This document shows, one piece after another, positions 1 to 13,842 of a DNA stretch of 64,000 bases. The DNA is from Apteryx mantelli (lineage: Eukaryota > Chordata > Aves > Apterygiformes > Apterygidae). The stretch is from NCBI RefSeq assembly GCF_036417845.1, contig NC_089985.1, positions 25,750,583-25,814,582 of the forward strand. The letters run 5' to 3'. The notes below the pieces were generated by a model, which saw only the letters and a program-made list of their open reading frames with translations, did not search any database and had not been told where the DNA came from. The position numbers and the translations under genes are program-made. The first letter of the stretch is position 1. Every line of letters begins with the position of its first letter.

Positions 1-2037
1 AAAGATATATTATTCTTCCCCTGGACTCTCAACAAGTGAGAGGAAGTGAGTGGAAGCAAAACCTACTGTTTTATGAAAGAGACTTTGGGGCTTTTACACT
101 CTGAAGCTGGTTTAGTTGCTGGGGATAGCAAACCTATCAGCAGATCTTCTTTGTTCTTCAGAAATCCTTTCCACAGATGATACACATCTAATTTGAGGGT
201 CCAGAATCTGCTCAGGTCTGACTAGTTAAGTATATACCCAGAATATATGCTGATATCTGTTGGAGTCATAACCCTTTCTGTCTTTTCCCAGGTGAAAACT
301 ATTTTTATAGAAGGGGATAGAAAAGAAAGATAATGATCTCATTTTAAGATCTGGATCAGTTAAAACACCATTCTCATCTCAAGGAGGCAGAGTCAGAATA
401 GCCCACAGCTTTTACTCATGTACTTTTGTCCTGATTTCAGGAGCTTATTTGATCAGTGCTTGGTTTAGGTTTTAAATTAAGTATTAGGTGGATGATGTAG
501 TGTGTTTAAAAAGAAAATGAATACTTGGTAAGAGAAAACAGTGATAGGAACAGAACTATGAGGTATGAGGGTAAGATCTGCTAAACTCTAGTGTTGTTCT
601 GCAGAAATGAAAGGATGAGGAAATTCTTCACACTTTCTACCTTAGGCATGATTTTCAATGGCAACAGCAGTGCTTGCCTTGGATACTCGCACTGTACACT
701 GTTATACCTTAATTGAGTAGAGCATACTTAGATCCTAATTTATTTCTCTCTGCAACTTAGAAAACAAGTAGAGGTAGAGACCTGCATTTGCATTTTTGTC
801 AGGATTTTTTTTTTAAATCAGTTTGAAAGGAATCTATTTATAATGCTTGTGTGATATCTGTAAATTACTTTACTGTTGTTTATTTTTATGCCTCATCATG
901 TTTGCTGTAAAATCAGTGGTAGTCCAGTTACAAAGTTTGATGGGAATAGAATTGAATCTCAAGAGTGTGGCTCTAGTGAAAGTAATTTAATTTTGCTATT
1001 TTCAATCAAATTACCAATAAATCATTTCTAAATGATTGTTTGCTTGTTAGTCCATTTTAAACCCTCACACCAATGGCTGAAGGCAAAGAAACTCTGAGAA
1101 TCACTGACCCTAGGTGATAAGAATTCATGTCACTTGCCAGAACACTGCCTGATCCCTTTGTGTCAGAACTGAAATATATTGTCAAATAGTTTCTATTTTA
1201 AGCTTACAGCTAAAAATAAGTGTGAAAAGTTATTAATGTCTGAGAGAAGAACTGTTGTGAATTAATGCAGAAGATATATTGTTTTTTTTCCAATTGCAAA
1301 TACATACAACTGAAAATACATTATGGAAAATGATAAAATTGTTTCATTCCTGTTGTCGTACCAAAGTTGGAAAAAAAAAAAAAGGACTGTGAAGGTAACT
1401 TTCTTTAGTTACTCATTTTAATTTGGTTATTTTTTCTAAAGCTGGAATTAAATCTGCAGACTGTAATTAAATATAATTCTTTTTTTAAAATTAAATTTAT
1501 TTTAACCAACTAGCATCTGAAATCTGTAATAGACATAAAAGGAAATACCCTGAATATCTGTAGTTTTTATATAACAGATCATTGATGGTGTGCATAAGGT
1601 ATGGATCTAATGAGCATGCAACACTGCTATCAATCAACCTTTATTTTAATAAGGAACCAGAGGCAACAAAAATCATGTTGCATCAGAGATCAATAACAGA
1701 TGTTTTCTTGAAAAATCAACATGAGAGAGAGTCATAAGTCCATAGTAGAATTAAGCTGTTAGGAATCTTTCATGATAAAAATTTAAAAAGTTAGTTCCTA
1801 CATTCACAGGCCTTTTTTGGATTATAAGCCTGTTCAAACAGGTTCATTTTGATCATGAGTGGTCATAAATCTTCAATATCCTGAGTTTCTTTTGGAAATC
1901 TTCAGGTTTGTAGATCCAATGAAAACTTTAGACGGGCATATAAAAGCTTAGATTGTAATAGAATTAGTATCTAAACTTTGTTATTTTGATTTGTGCTTTA
2001 TTTCTAATTTGCATTGCATCTCTCTTGTTTTCGTTAG
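1..2037 (+). other. ODF2L: ODF2L intron (3' part)
   Basis: AT-rich sequence upstream of the last ODF2L exon. I looked for further exons behind plausible acceptors (for example after the pyrimidine-rich tract ending near 290, and near 440), but the reading frames close quickly and no donor follows. I therefore read the whole stretch as intron. It ends in a thymine-rich tract and the acceptor TTCGTTAG at 2030-2037. No recognisable repeat was seen. Confidence 0.6.
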
Positions 2038-2166
2038 AATGAAAAGCACCAGGAAGTGTGCTTGAAAGAGCTGGAGAACAGCCTGCAGAAGTCAGAAAAC
2101 AAGACCCAGAGCATGCAGAATTATGTGGAGTTTTTGAAAGCCTCATATGTAACAATGTTTGGCTGA
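2038..2166 (+). CDS. ODF2L: ODF2L terminal coding exon (outer dense fibre protein 2-like, C-terminus)
   Basis: ODF2L is a coiled-coil protein of centrioles and centriolar satellites, related to outer dense fibre protein ODF2 and linked to control of ciliogenesis. Only the end of the gene is here. After an AG acceptor at 2036-2037 an open frame of 42 codons runs to a TGA at 2164-2166. It begins [20 protein letters not shown], continues with [14 protein letters not shown], and ends in VTMFG. The heptad-like Leu/Glu/Lys spacing fits a coiled coil, and the NYV-FLK-SY ending is the conserved ODF2/ODF2L tail. The opposite-strand frame over the same bases is a shadow. Lying upstream of COL24A1 in the same orientation matches the known gene order. 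The incoming phase is taken as 0 because that frame gives the family sequence; the preceding exon is outside the window. Identification is from remembered family sequence, not an alignment. Confidence 0.85.
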   Translation, partial: NEKHQEVCLKELENSLQKSENKTQSMQNYVEFLKASYVTMFG

Positions 2167-3700
2167 ATTTTTTCATTTCATTTATTTTAGTAAAAAAGAA
2201 ACCTTACAACATTTGTTTCTACACTTGTTAGAGGCAGGGCTGTTGAGGACTTGTGGTATTTTTCAGGACCGAGTGCTATAATGTTAGTTCTCTAGAAAAA
2301 TTTCTGCTGTGGGCCTGGAAAAGCAGGTTGGTTGCTGCTGTATATCCTGGCTGATGACATATGAAAAATTTACCTGGCATTACTGATAAAGAAATGTATT
2401 ACTTCTGGAACAGAAGTGCAAGGGCAGACTGCATGACACTAGTGAATGGTGTGTAAATGTAGGGCGTTCACACAAAGTTATGAGTTGGTCTGTGAATTTA
2501 CCATGTTTAGGTCCTGTGCTGTAAAATGCTTATGTGTATGCTTTCAGCATGGTAGACACAGATGATCGCACATTACCTTCCAATTTCAGTGGGGGAGGAG
2601 AACACTCATAGAATGGGTGCATAGTTATTTTGTTAGCAGCCATTATATGTCATATTTCAATCATAAAACTTCTCTTCCTGTAGAAATCTGATTTCCCAAG
2701 ATGATGATATCTATCCTATTAAGACAGGTGGGAATTTAGGTTCCCCTCCTTTCTTTTCCCTGTAGCTTAACACGAATGGTTGCTGGGATATAGTTGGGAT
2801 ATAGAATGGGGAATAACTGGAATATGGTTGCAACCTTCAGGCTGCCCCATCCAGCCTTTTTTCTCTACATCCCATTAAAATCAGAAGTATACCTATCCTA
2901 TAGTAATACTTTACAGATGTAATCAGAAGATTATTTTAGATTGTATAGATATGATTTGAGCTCTGAATGTGGTGATATAACCTCTCATGGTGTCACAACT
3001 TTAGCTAGGTATTAAGAGTTTATCTGTATTTGAGTATGAGAGCAGCTGTTCACTGAAGTAAGACCTACTTGTGCCCCAGGTTAAACATATGTGTGTATAT
3101 ATTTAGCTGATACAGGGTTAATATGAAGAAAAGATTCTGATTAAGAAAGCAACTTTTTATAGATATGCACTTATAGAATTGTGATGTGTCTTTTGAAAAA
3201 TAATACATCCAGATAAGTTTATATATATATAATTTAGAATACATATTTAAATAATATATAAGTGTTGACTGAAAACATAATTTAGTTTATGCACAGGCAA
3301 TGCCTGCTTGTTAAACATACTACAAATTACTAGCAATGAAATACTGTATAGAAAGAATACTGATGTTCTCTTTCTTCACAAATTACTCATCCGTCCTAAC
3401 AAATATTGATATGTAGTAATGATCTGCTTGTGTGCACTTTTTTGAGATAAAAGTATCATTTATTACATAAAATTTGTGTTACTAGAAAATTTTTCCATTA
3501 CATTTTCAGGGTTTGTGCATTAATCAGCACATTTACAATTATATTTGTATTCATTTAGTTCTGCTTTTGCTACTTAAGAAATTACCTGTCTGCTATTATA
3601 AAATATCAAACTCTTTTGAAAAACATCATGTATGAAGAAATGGAAAGACTTCAGAAATAAAATCTTGAATCTAGTCCATGATTGGCTTTTTAAAGCATAT
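2167..3700 (+). other. ODF2L: ODF2L 3' UTR and candidate poly(A) signals
   Basis: AT-rich sequence following the ODF2L stop codon, presumably at least partly 3' UTR. Candidate cleavage signals are ATTAAA at 2874-2879 and AATAAA at 3656-3661. The sequence does not show which is used or whether another is. A short TA-rich stretch occurs near 3220-3260. Confidence 0.4.
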
Positions 3701-5061
3701 CACAGGATCAGCTAGATTACATACAGGTCATCATGGAAAATGTAGGCTTTTATTCGGTAAATTGTACAATGATATGCAGTAACTTGATTTCAGCCTATCT
3801 TCTGCTAACCAGGAAGTTAGAAAACAAAATATTTTCTTTTGCTGTATCATCTGTAAGAGAAAGATCTGGAATTATCAAAGTTGCTCACAGTTTCAGGTAC
3901 AAAATCTTTACCTCTTTACAAGTTTGTATTTGGCAAGTTCTAAATGTATCTGATTAGTATTAGCAGTCATACAGCTTTGAGTTGGAAATGGATCGTGTTC
4001 ACCCACTTCTGAAATGAGGTGGAGAAATTCAGTTTTGTCTGAATTCATCTGTGTAGTCTAAACTGGGGTCTTCTTGAAGCCTCTAAATTGGCTACCTGAT
4101 ACTTTAGTTATAATTGCTGTTAGCTACCAGGAGCCATTCTGCGCTGTAGAGTGGCTTAGCTGCAAAATTTTGTTAACATATTTTAGAGAAAAGATTCATT
4201 TAATCAGAAAAAACAACATGTTTTACATCATATCAGGAGATAGAGCATTAGAGAAGAAACTTGTCCATGAAGAAATGCTAAGAGGATAACCAATAATGAC
4301 TGTCAAACTGGGATAGTGCACTCCTTGTTTGGGTTCATATTCAGTTAGGATTTGTATCCAGTTAAAAATGCAAAGTTTAGACAGTTCAGAAGTAAACTTA
4401 CAAAGTATAAACATGGCTATTCCAAAGGAATCATAAGGAATAGTTGAGAGTGTGAAAGTTAGCTGGAATGTGTAGAAGTCATGTGTCGTATGTCAGAAGT
4501 TCCTAAATTCTGACTTATACAACAGTTTTCCATGGTGTGCAAAGACCTGATTGGTCTTCTGATGTGGGATCTTCACCCAAATTTTCACCTGCTAAGAAAT
4601 AAAAATAAAGGCGAAAATACAGCTACATTAATTGGCTATAATTCACTAAGCTTAAGAATTATTTTGAGACTGAGTACAGGTGGGTAGGAGATAATTTTTG
4701 TATTTACTGCAGAGCGAAAACAAAACTGTTCTGCCTCGATGGTGCTGATAACTAGCCCATACAGAGAACTACCGTGGGTAAGCAAGTAAGCCTTGACACG
4801 ATCAATGCAGTATGCTAGGAAAATAGCTGTTGAGTTGGAAAAATGGATGGGTGGGTAGTGACACTGAATGTTCATAGCTCATAAGTTTGTAATATTATGC
4901 GGCCAACATAGTTTTAGATTGCAGACAGAGAGGAACAACATTTTGGGAATTAATGCAAAACATAGCTTACTTGTGCCTGGAATAAGACATCCAAGTCTGA
5001 GCACTTTAGAAAGAGCAATCAATCAGGCATAGAAGTGTGACACACCTATTTCTACTTAGGA

Positions 5062-5099
5062 GAGACTAGTTTCAATGCTAGAGACTGGTTTCGATGCTG
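5062..5099. repeat. 19-bp tandem duplication (2 copies)
   Basis: GAGACTAGTTTCAATGCTA is followed directly by GAGACTGGTTTCGATGCTG. The two 19-bp units differ at three positions. It is a minor local duplication with no apparent function. Confidence 0.85.
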
Positions 5100-8000
5100 G
5101 GAGTAGCACTGCTACGTTGAAGGAACACTGAAATTCAGAATAGCCTAGACAGAGCTTGAGCTATCAGGTCAAAATACTTAGTCTAATTCTAGTTTCATGT
5201 TTTTATGTTGTATTTAAAGCTCTAACTGCACTTAAATCTGTTTGGTATTCCTTGTTAATGCTGTATATACTTCACATGCACGTGACGGGATTTCAGTGTT
5301 TTGTAGAACAAGGTGCCTTGAGGTTGGGAGATTCACTTTCTAGCCAGTGAATTTTCATATCCAGCCAGAATTTCAGAACCTTAATCAGGATGGATTGTAA
5401 GCACATAGAGTGCTGAAATTGGCAGACCTAAAATACTTGGCCTGAAATCCCTACTCTTGCAATTATTTATCTGTGATAAAATGGAAAGTAACACATTGGT
5501 GCCTCATTTCTTGCTGTTGAGAAAGGAAGGATTTGAAGCAGATCGTTATCTTATTGTATGCTTTAGAGTTGTTACTGTATGGGAACATAGAATTTTAAAA
5601 CAGAAGCGTAAGTCTTAAGGCTATTTGGGGTCCTACCCTGTTTAATCCTGTCTGCCAAGTAGCCTGTTATTAGTGGCTTAAGACTGATAGAAGAACTTTA
5701 TCTGTTTCCTATCTCGGGCACAAAAACCGCTGTAAATCCCGTTGTAAGATCTGATGGAGTCTTTCCAGGAAAATAATAAAACTCGATAATTTCTCTCTGT
5801 ATAGCTGCCTCCTTAAGCAATCTCTTGACAGAAGGCATGTAGTGATCATCGAGTTCCATGTGGATGACTCACCAGTCCAGTGTGGTGGGTTACTAGCACA
5901 AAATTTCTTTTGAATAGTCCTTTTATCTAGTCAGTGGTAAAGGAAATCAACATGAGAATACTTGTGAAAATGTTAAAGAGGGACTATTAACGTGCAGGTC
6001 AACATGCCCTCTACTAGAGTTGTGTCTAACATTCTGCACTGGAAAGAAGCAAGGTTAGAAGTTTTATGTACCGTTTTTGTGACAAAATCACTTTGTCAGT
6101 GTCTTCCTTCAGGAAAAGTGACCCGGCTTCCTCCACTGACAAGCTGTTTAGCAGTGAGAGGTCTGTGTACAACCCTTGCTGGGCTGGGAGGCTTCGAGCT
6201 GGCCAGCACAAACAGTGATCAAAGCAGGGCCCAATAGGAAGCGGTCGTGCTATGGCATGAAGTGGATGCAGTGATTTCAGACAGATTTCTTTTTGCTTTT
6301 GTTGAAAAGCTTCCTGTGGATCATTTTAAGGCTGACCTACACACGTTGTTCTCATGCATGTTCCTTAAGGCCGGAGAAGTGAAACTACTGTGCTGATGTC
6401 CTCTGATGTGGAATTCAGGCAACCAGAAACATGAATTTACAGTAGTCATTCAAGTACCCTGTTATGCATTTGGGTTTGGTGTATTTTCTTGTATACTTAT
6501 GGGTGAAAAGTAATCAGGTAGCAGCTGTGACTCAGTAGTAAAGCTTCAAAATATTTGAAGGTAGAGGGTGTTATATTACCATCCCTGCACCTTTCACTCA
6601 GGATTCTTAGTGATATGCTGTTGATTTGTGACCTTTAGGTAAGGTTTTTAGAGCTACAAAAAGTCCAAAGGGATATCTTCCTAGCAAGTGATAAGTAAAT
6701 TATTCCTTCCGAGAGTAATCTAATATCTTTAAAATTCTGTTTGTGTTAAGAATATTGGTATTCTTTCCAGGAAGTCTCTGACTTACAAATCAGGCCTTTT
6801 TTGTTTGTTTGACAGACCAGATCAATTATCTGATAAACATATCACATTGCTTTTGTGGCTGATTAATCTACTTTATTTGAAAAGTCATATGAAAAAGGGT
6901 GTTTTTATGTGTAGAGACTCTTCTTCAGTCTTGCCTTCCTTTTATGGCAGAATAAATTCATTTTATTTTCTGTAAAATTGTGCCTTCCAAATTATCAAGA
7001 ATGTAGATGTTTCATATGCCACTATTCCCTTCAGTGGTACTACTAAAATTTGAAACTAAGCCTTATTGGTTAAGTTTTGTATGCTTTTCATCCTAATTCA
7101 GTATTTCAGAAATCTTTGATAACATCTAATTTCTAGAGCAGCTGTTATACGTCCAACAGCCATCTGCAGATCTCCCATCAACATTTCAGGCAGGCTAAGC
7201 CCTTGTTCATTATCACTGTGACCACATTCCTATTCTTAGTAAAGATTTCTCTTTGCAGAGTAGCAGCATACCCTGCTGTGGCAGGGTCCACTTACCAATT
7301 TACAGCTCCACCCACTAAATGCCACTGTGAATTATAAACTACCAAAGTAAACCATGTATTTTTAACAGCCTTAATTTTGCCATCATGCGTGTCTTATAAA
7401 GGTTGAAGACATTTTTGAAGTGCAAATTGCCAAGTTGGCATTCAGGTTATTCTCAGAACATTGGTTGTTCTTCCAAAGTGGTATTTTCCCCTCCCCTACC
7501 CCCTTGAAAAAATCAGTACATTAATATGCTGCAAAACGCAAACTGTTTTGTACCAACATCTCATTCTTTTTCTGGAGGATGTGGCAAGTCTTAAGAAATC
7601 TGAAGAAGGACCCCATGTAGAAGCTTTCAAATCTTTTTGCAAATCTTTTACCAGAATACAGGCAAGCTTTGCTGATTCTTTCCTAGGCTTTATTTGCAAT
7701 TTGTTTCTGAATTTCTTACCTACAGTATAATATTAGGCCCTGTGTTTTATGAATTGCACAAAACATGGGAGGGAGTGGCATGAAGAGCTGTTTACATGCT
7801 GCTGTTTAGTTGTTATGAGATTGGGTTGTGTCCTAACACAGATGACATTTGAACTTAAGTGGAAATTGCTGTAGCAAATTTTATCCGCAAGTCTGGTAGT
7901 CATTTATATGTACTTAGCTTAAAGCACACAAGTAACTCCACTGAGGTAGTCAGTGATTCAGAGGCCAATTTTTTTCTTACAGATTAATTTATAGAAGCAA

Positions 8001-11000
8001 ACAATATACTTTATGGAGCTGTTTGTTCCTATCTGACTATGATTATTGTATTTAAAACAAAATATTTTAAAGTGCCGCCTCATTTCTGATGTACTCTATT
8101 AAAACTGTGGCACATAATAAGAATTGCTGTTTTGTTTTTTTTTTTAAGTTACAAGGCTGTGTAATTGTTTAAAAAACAGCAAGTGTCAAAAGTGTGTCAC
8201 CAAAGGGATTAAGTAGCCCTTTTCTACCTTTGGTGCTCATTGTCTGCCCACTCTGTAGCCTACTTTAACATTATAAAGCAGTGAAATGACTGACATTGTT
8301 GATAGATGTATAGTGTCATAGTAAAATTTCAGAACCAGCCAAGCTATGATAAAGAATCTGATCTTTGTCTATAATAGTCATTAAAAAATAAAACAATACT
8401 ATTGGACAAGTTTGCTTGGAGGCCTGGTTGAGAACTATTACAGGCAGACAAAGCGATCTAAGATCAATCATTTTTCTTTTCTTCAATGGCTGTTAGTCTC
8501 CTCTTTTTTTTTTTTCCAATGAAACCCCAGAACTGGAAGGAATGTTTTTGGAAAGCAAGGATGTTGGCTCTAGATAAGGATCAGCAAGATCAGAAGATCC
8601 TGGAGTTAGCAGAAGACAGCATCTCTGTAGTAGGTGGTAGCCTGGGGCTAGTGGGTTGATAGGAACAATAAAGAGAGAGGAGTTGTGTTTAAGTAACACC
8701 AAATTAGACATTTGCCTTTCTCCAGAATTAAATGGAAGTTGAATGTTCTGGTTTATCTTGTAAGAATTCTGACTCCAGGTAAGTTAAAAACAAAACAAAA
8801 CAAAAAAACAGTTTCTTTCCATTTCAGATAATCTTCCTACTTTTATTAAGTTTTGCTTTTACTGAGACTATGGTTTAGGAGAAATTTCACATGGATAATT
8901 CCAAAGAGAACCCTGTAATTTCTCTGTAGGTGCAAAAAATAGAGAGCTCTAGTACTGTTCTCATATTGACTGATGATGTCCCAATCCTTAGTAATTCGAT
9001 GCAGTTAGACTTAAGCCCTGATATATTCTATCAAGCATGTGTGACTTGGAAATAGACGTTTAAATACTTCTTTCCATACTTGTATTTTGTGGGAGTTTTC
9101 CCCAGATAGAAGCATTCAGAGGTATTGGTTGTGTCGATTTCTCTTTCAGTGTGCACGTATAATAATGGAGACGAAATGTGGTTGTCTTCTAATGACATGT
9201 TTCTAGTAGACCCATCATCCCAAGATCTGAAACAAAACAAGCTCCCCAGAATAAAATAAATCTCAGCAAGAAAAACAAAAACTCTGCACTGTTGTTTTGT
9301 CAAAGACATTGTTTGGGTCCTACTAGGTATTACTTTTTGATAGCACTTTCACCATAGTTTCACTACAGATCTTCTAATGCTTAAGCAATGCTTAGATTCT
9401 GCGTTCTGTTGGGGGGGACTGGGGGCAGTGATGTAAACTGCAGTTATTTTTATAAAATGCTGCTTGCTAGGATTCTGCTATTCTGGCTTCAGTTAGCAAG
9501 CTGACATCTGGAAATAGGACTATTTTGATTTTTGTACAATAAGTCTTGTTTCTTTCTAGCTGCCTAATCACTTCTCTGTTCTTGGCATTATATCAGGCTT
9601 TGAATGGTAAACATCAATAATTTCCTTTCCCTTCTGTCTTCTCACTATTTTTAATAAAATAAAATTCTGTGTTACAATGAGAACTTTACTCTAGCCAATT
9701 CTGCCTCATTTTGAGCCTTTTTAGTGCCACACAACAGCAAAATACTGGCCCTTTTTGTGAAGGTGTCTTTCCAGATGCAGCTTTCTCCCTAAGACTGACT
9801 ACATTTTTGAACAGTCAAAGAAAGCATGGAAAACTCAAATACGAGCACCTGTTTTTTCACAAGCCCTCTCACTGTGTCTTTTGGCAAACTCATGTTACTT
9901 GATCTAACTAGTCTCTAGAGTTTGTCCTTTCACTGGGTAATATTTGAAGTGAACACCTTCCTTCAAGCTTTTTTTCCAGGCAGGAACAAACACATTTTTA
10001 AATAAATTTTCTAAAACCTATTTTGGAAGTCAGATTGAAGTTACATTAGAAGTACCTTTGCTCATATAAGAACCTAATGTCTGAGTTCTGTATTCACTGC
10101 AGCTGCAGAGGTGTAAATGAAGATGGATTTAGCCCTTAGACTTGTTGCTCATTTGTATTTTGTCTTTGCTTTACATCTTATTTACATTAACTGTAGAAGT
10201 TTCAGAAACTCAGGGTGACGTACTTCTCAGAGATTGGACAACTCTACATTGAAGACTCTGTTTTGAATAGCCTTTTCATTTTTTCTCACATGGCACGTTT
10301 CAGTGACAGCTGTAATTTGGCCAATCAAGTACTGGAAACAAGAAATTCATGCCAAAAAGACCTCAGTGTGAACTCAGTAGTTTTTCTCTGAGGCTGAATT
10401 TCTACTGTTTGCCTCCAGCACAAGTAGCCCAGATCCCAAAGGAAGGCTTATAACAGCAGCTGTCCTCGCCAACATATTCTCTACAAATCTCCTTAGTTAT
10501 TCAGGGCCCTCCTGAATTTGCAATTTTTGCTTTTTGGCTACAACTGATGTTTTAAAATCTTACAGTTATTGGTCTCACACTTCTGTTTACTCAAATAGGG
10601 GAAAAGTGTATTTTGCTGTAACTGTTACCTCCTGGATAAATATTGGTTTATGGTAGTGAACCTCATACTTCATTCTGCATGTCAGACTTCACTTCCCAAA
10701 GTATGAAAAGATGCAGCTAAGAACTGTTCACATGGATGAGGGATTTAAAAGTATGTCCAAGGTTGCTAGGTTTGATTCCAGATTTTAGTGATTTAACATC
10801 TACTTTGGTCTGGTATGATATGAATGGAGTACTTGCAACTCTCCAACAATGGAGATCATAATGAAAACTCATATACGCTTGTAAAGTTCTGTGAAAGAGC
10901 ATATGGGTTGCAGAAATCCTTTCAAGGTGAATGTCCAAGCAGCTTGTTTTGGATGGATGAATGTCTAGATGTGGGATGGATAGAGTTTTAGGTACAATGT

Positions 11001-12040
11001 CTGATTGTGCTGTCAAGTTGCTCTCAAAATAAGATTATTTCTGTTATGATAGATGAGGCCTCTCATGGGGCCTATGATATGCGGTCAGACTTCCTGAATT
11101 ATGTTACTGTTGTGTGTATTTGATTATGCATTCTGAAACTTAAGTCCTTGAATCTGAAAGTCTGGAATTAATTATCCTTGCTTAACGTTTATTATGCTGG
11201 AACAGATTAGTCATTCTTTGAACTAGATTGTTTCCATACCAATACATTACTCAAGATTAATTTAGACTTATCAAAATTTTATTAATTAAAAATCCATAGG
11301 CCATTTAAGAAAGGCTTTCCAGGTCAGTACCAGCCTCAGAGATGTCCTTAAAATAAGTGAAGTGCTCCATTTCTTCTGCTTCTCCTGTGGCTTTTGATGG
11401 CCTTCTCTTTGCTAACTGAAAGTGCTCCTAACCACTGCTAGCAGCTAGCGCTTCTCCAGGTGCTCAGGGATGAAGGCGCGCATGGTGCAGATTGGCAGTC
11501 CCATATTTGTATGAGAAATACATGTGTGGATGTGCAATGTGTCTGAGGCATACACACAAACATGAAAAGGAGTTCTGCAAGCAAAGTGAGAGTGTGAATA
11601 TTTGTGGTTGCAGCTATTGTGCCCTCATTTCAAAATACTCTCCTTTTGTCTGGTATACTTGGTATTCCTAGTTAAAATGAAATAATACTGACATGCAGCA
11701 ATGTCTTAGAACTGTTTGATTTTGTGCTTTTACTTATTTTTTCCTCTTCTTCTTTACTAATGATGTTTACATAGAGTTTTCTCGGAAAAGAAACTCACTA
11801 ATCTGTGAACTTCAGTCTCTTGGAAGCTTTATACAACTTTTTCCATGCATCCTCAGACATGCTATTGTTCTTAGCTGAAAAGAAACAAAGACAAAAAATT
11901 AGTTCTAATTCACACAGTGTGTTCTCCATTAAATGAGACAACTCCTCCTCCTAGCCTCTGTCTCTACATAATATATATTTTGATATTCTAATTTTAATAA
12001 TACCCTTTAGAGGTATTGCTGTGGTTTTATTAAAAAATCC

Positions 12041-12080
12041 GTAGGAGTTTTGCCAGTGACTTCAACATGGCCAGAACTTT
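12041..12080 (+). repeat. Copy of dispersed ATTGACTTCAATGG-type motif
   Basis: The sequence GTAGGAGTTTTGCCAGTGAC followed by TTCAACATGGCCAG resembles the half-palindromic motif (GGAGTTTTGCCATTGACTTC then AATGGG) that recurs near 39.37, 41.94 and 49.03 kb in this window. I interpret it as a degraded interspersed repeat. The family name is not known to me. Confidence 0.45.
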
Positions 12081-13756
12081 GTTGTAAGCTTAACTACTCA
12101 GTGTCCTTGGAGTAAAAATTTATAGCTGATGCTGGGTTTTTTGTTTTATACTATAGAGATTTTTGGGCCAGTTTCAACCTGGTCATAAACAAGTGCAGCA
12201 CCTTTTTAGTCAGTGATCATGTTTCAGATCCTTAGCTTGCCCGCTTGAAAATAACTGTATTAAATGCTCACAGTTCCTACCTGCAGAGTCTAGCCCATAG
12301 GACAGAGAGAACTTTCATGCGTTAGGCCACTTAAATCTGTCAAATATGAGAAATTATTTAACCCAACATAATTCAGCTTTTGAATTTGGCAACTTCAGTA
12401 AGTTATTGCACCACGAATCATGCTTTTTAGATATGTCCCTAATAATGTAAAATTCATAGGTTATGACACCTGGTAATCATTTGATAGTGTCTGTGCATTT
12501 GATTTTAATTCTAGAAAAATAAAATTTATGTTTGGACTACACACCTGTCTTCGGGTGACTATTGACTATGACCATATTTTTGAAATTAGAAAGAACAGGC
12601 TAAGTGTTCATACGAACGTTTGTCAGAGGAACATATTGCTGACAGCTGTTTTATTCAGTAGGTCCCAAAGCATTAAAAGAAGCTATATTTAGATTCCTTT
12701 AAATAATTAAGCAGAGTTTTTATAGTTCTTAACATATTCTAGCCTATAAGAAACCAAATGATAAATTGGGGTTGACTCTCTGAAGCATGTGATCAAGGAA
12801 GGATGTTGAATATCCTTTCAATTATATTGACCTCATTAGCTAAAACCCTTCTTCTTAATCAGTATTTTGATGTTATAAAAGAAAAGAGGTAATGACTGAG
12901 CTTGGTAAAGTCAGATAAAGATTCTGGTTACACCTTTAGCAGTAAAACTTTATCTAAGGCACCCATTAAATCCTAGACTTACTGATAATACCTCTGTGAA
13001 AATTACTTGTTTGTTATTCTACTTTATTTTTCCTGGTTACTTGCTGCATATCAGACTTTGCTTGTTTGCCTCCGTTTGCTTTGAAAAGATCAGCTAGCTC
13101 TTGTAAAGCTGGGCCTGCAAGCGAACGGGTTCCAATTTCAGCAAAGTTGTATCTAATGCGTCTTTCAATGTTACCAGCTCAGGCAGTTACTATCCCCTGT
13201 ATACTGCCAAGCAGGGCGTTATAGTAGACTTTCATAATTGGAAAAGTGGGACCATAATATTGCAAAAAGAAGAAAATCTTGCAGAGGAACAGCTGCCCGC
13301 TTGTTGACCTCCTGAAATAGGCCCAGTAAGAGCGGTCAGCGCTAAGGCTCATTAGCTGTGTGACCTTGCTCTGTGAGGAAACTGTCCTGTCCCAGCAAAG
13401 ATGTCGTCTGCCCCCACAGCACAGCCCGGGGTGCGAGGGCTCCTGCACAGCCTTGCAAAGAATATCAGTCCTTTTGCTTCCTGCCTTGAGGAACCTTCCT
13501 TCCAGAATCATTGCTCTTAGAGAAACATTAGCAGGTGTAGAAATATTTTAGATGTATTCATAGCATGTATTCACGGCACGAATAACGGAAATTACCAACC
13601 CTGCCATACAGGTATGCCATCAAAACACCTCAAGACAGCATTTATTTTGGCTTTGGTCTGCATACTTTCATTTTTTTGCATAATGTAAGTGTTTACATCA
13701 TGGTGAAACTGGGAGCACTATCTTATTGTAGCTTACGCAGGAATATTCTTGGAACT

Positions 13757-13842
13757 AGTATATTAGTATTATATTAGTATAATAATAGTATTATAGTATA
13801 TACAGTTAATGTATTATATTAGTATTATATTGTATACTAGTG
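13757..13842. repeat. AT-rich tandem array (ATTAGTATTAT-type units)
   Basis: About 86 bp made almost entirely of A and T with G at intervals, built from imperfect copies of TATTAGTATTATAT and TATAGTATA. It is a degenerate minisatellite-like array and likely to vary in length between individuals. Confidence 0.75.

Noticed and set aside
280..470. Candidate additional ODF2L exons after pyrimidine tracts
   Set aside because: Frames after these AGs hit stops within a few codons or lack a following donor, and show no coiled-coil content.
5582..5690. Possible decayed CR1 3' end (GGGGTCCTACCC and flanks)
   Set aside because: Only a short stretch resembles the CR1 consensus; too divergent to support without an alignment.
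10717..11016. 99-codon minus-strand open frame in AT-rich DNA
   Set aside because: Longer than most in its neighbourhood, but no recognisable motif, no splice context and unremarkable composition.
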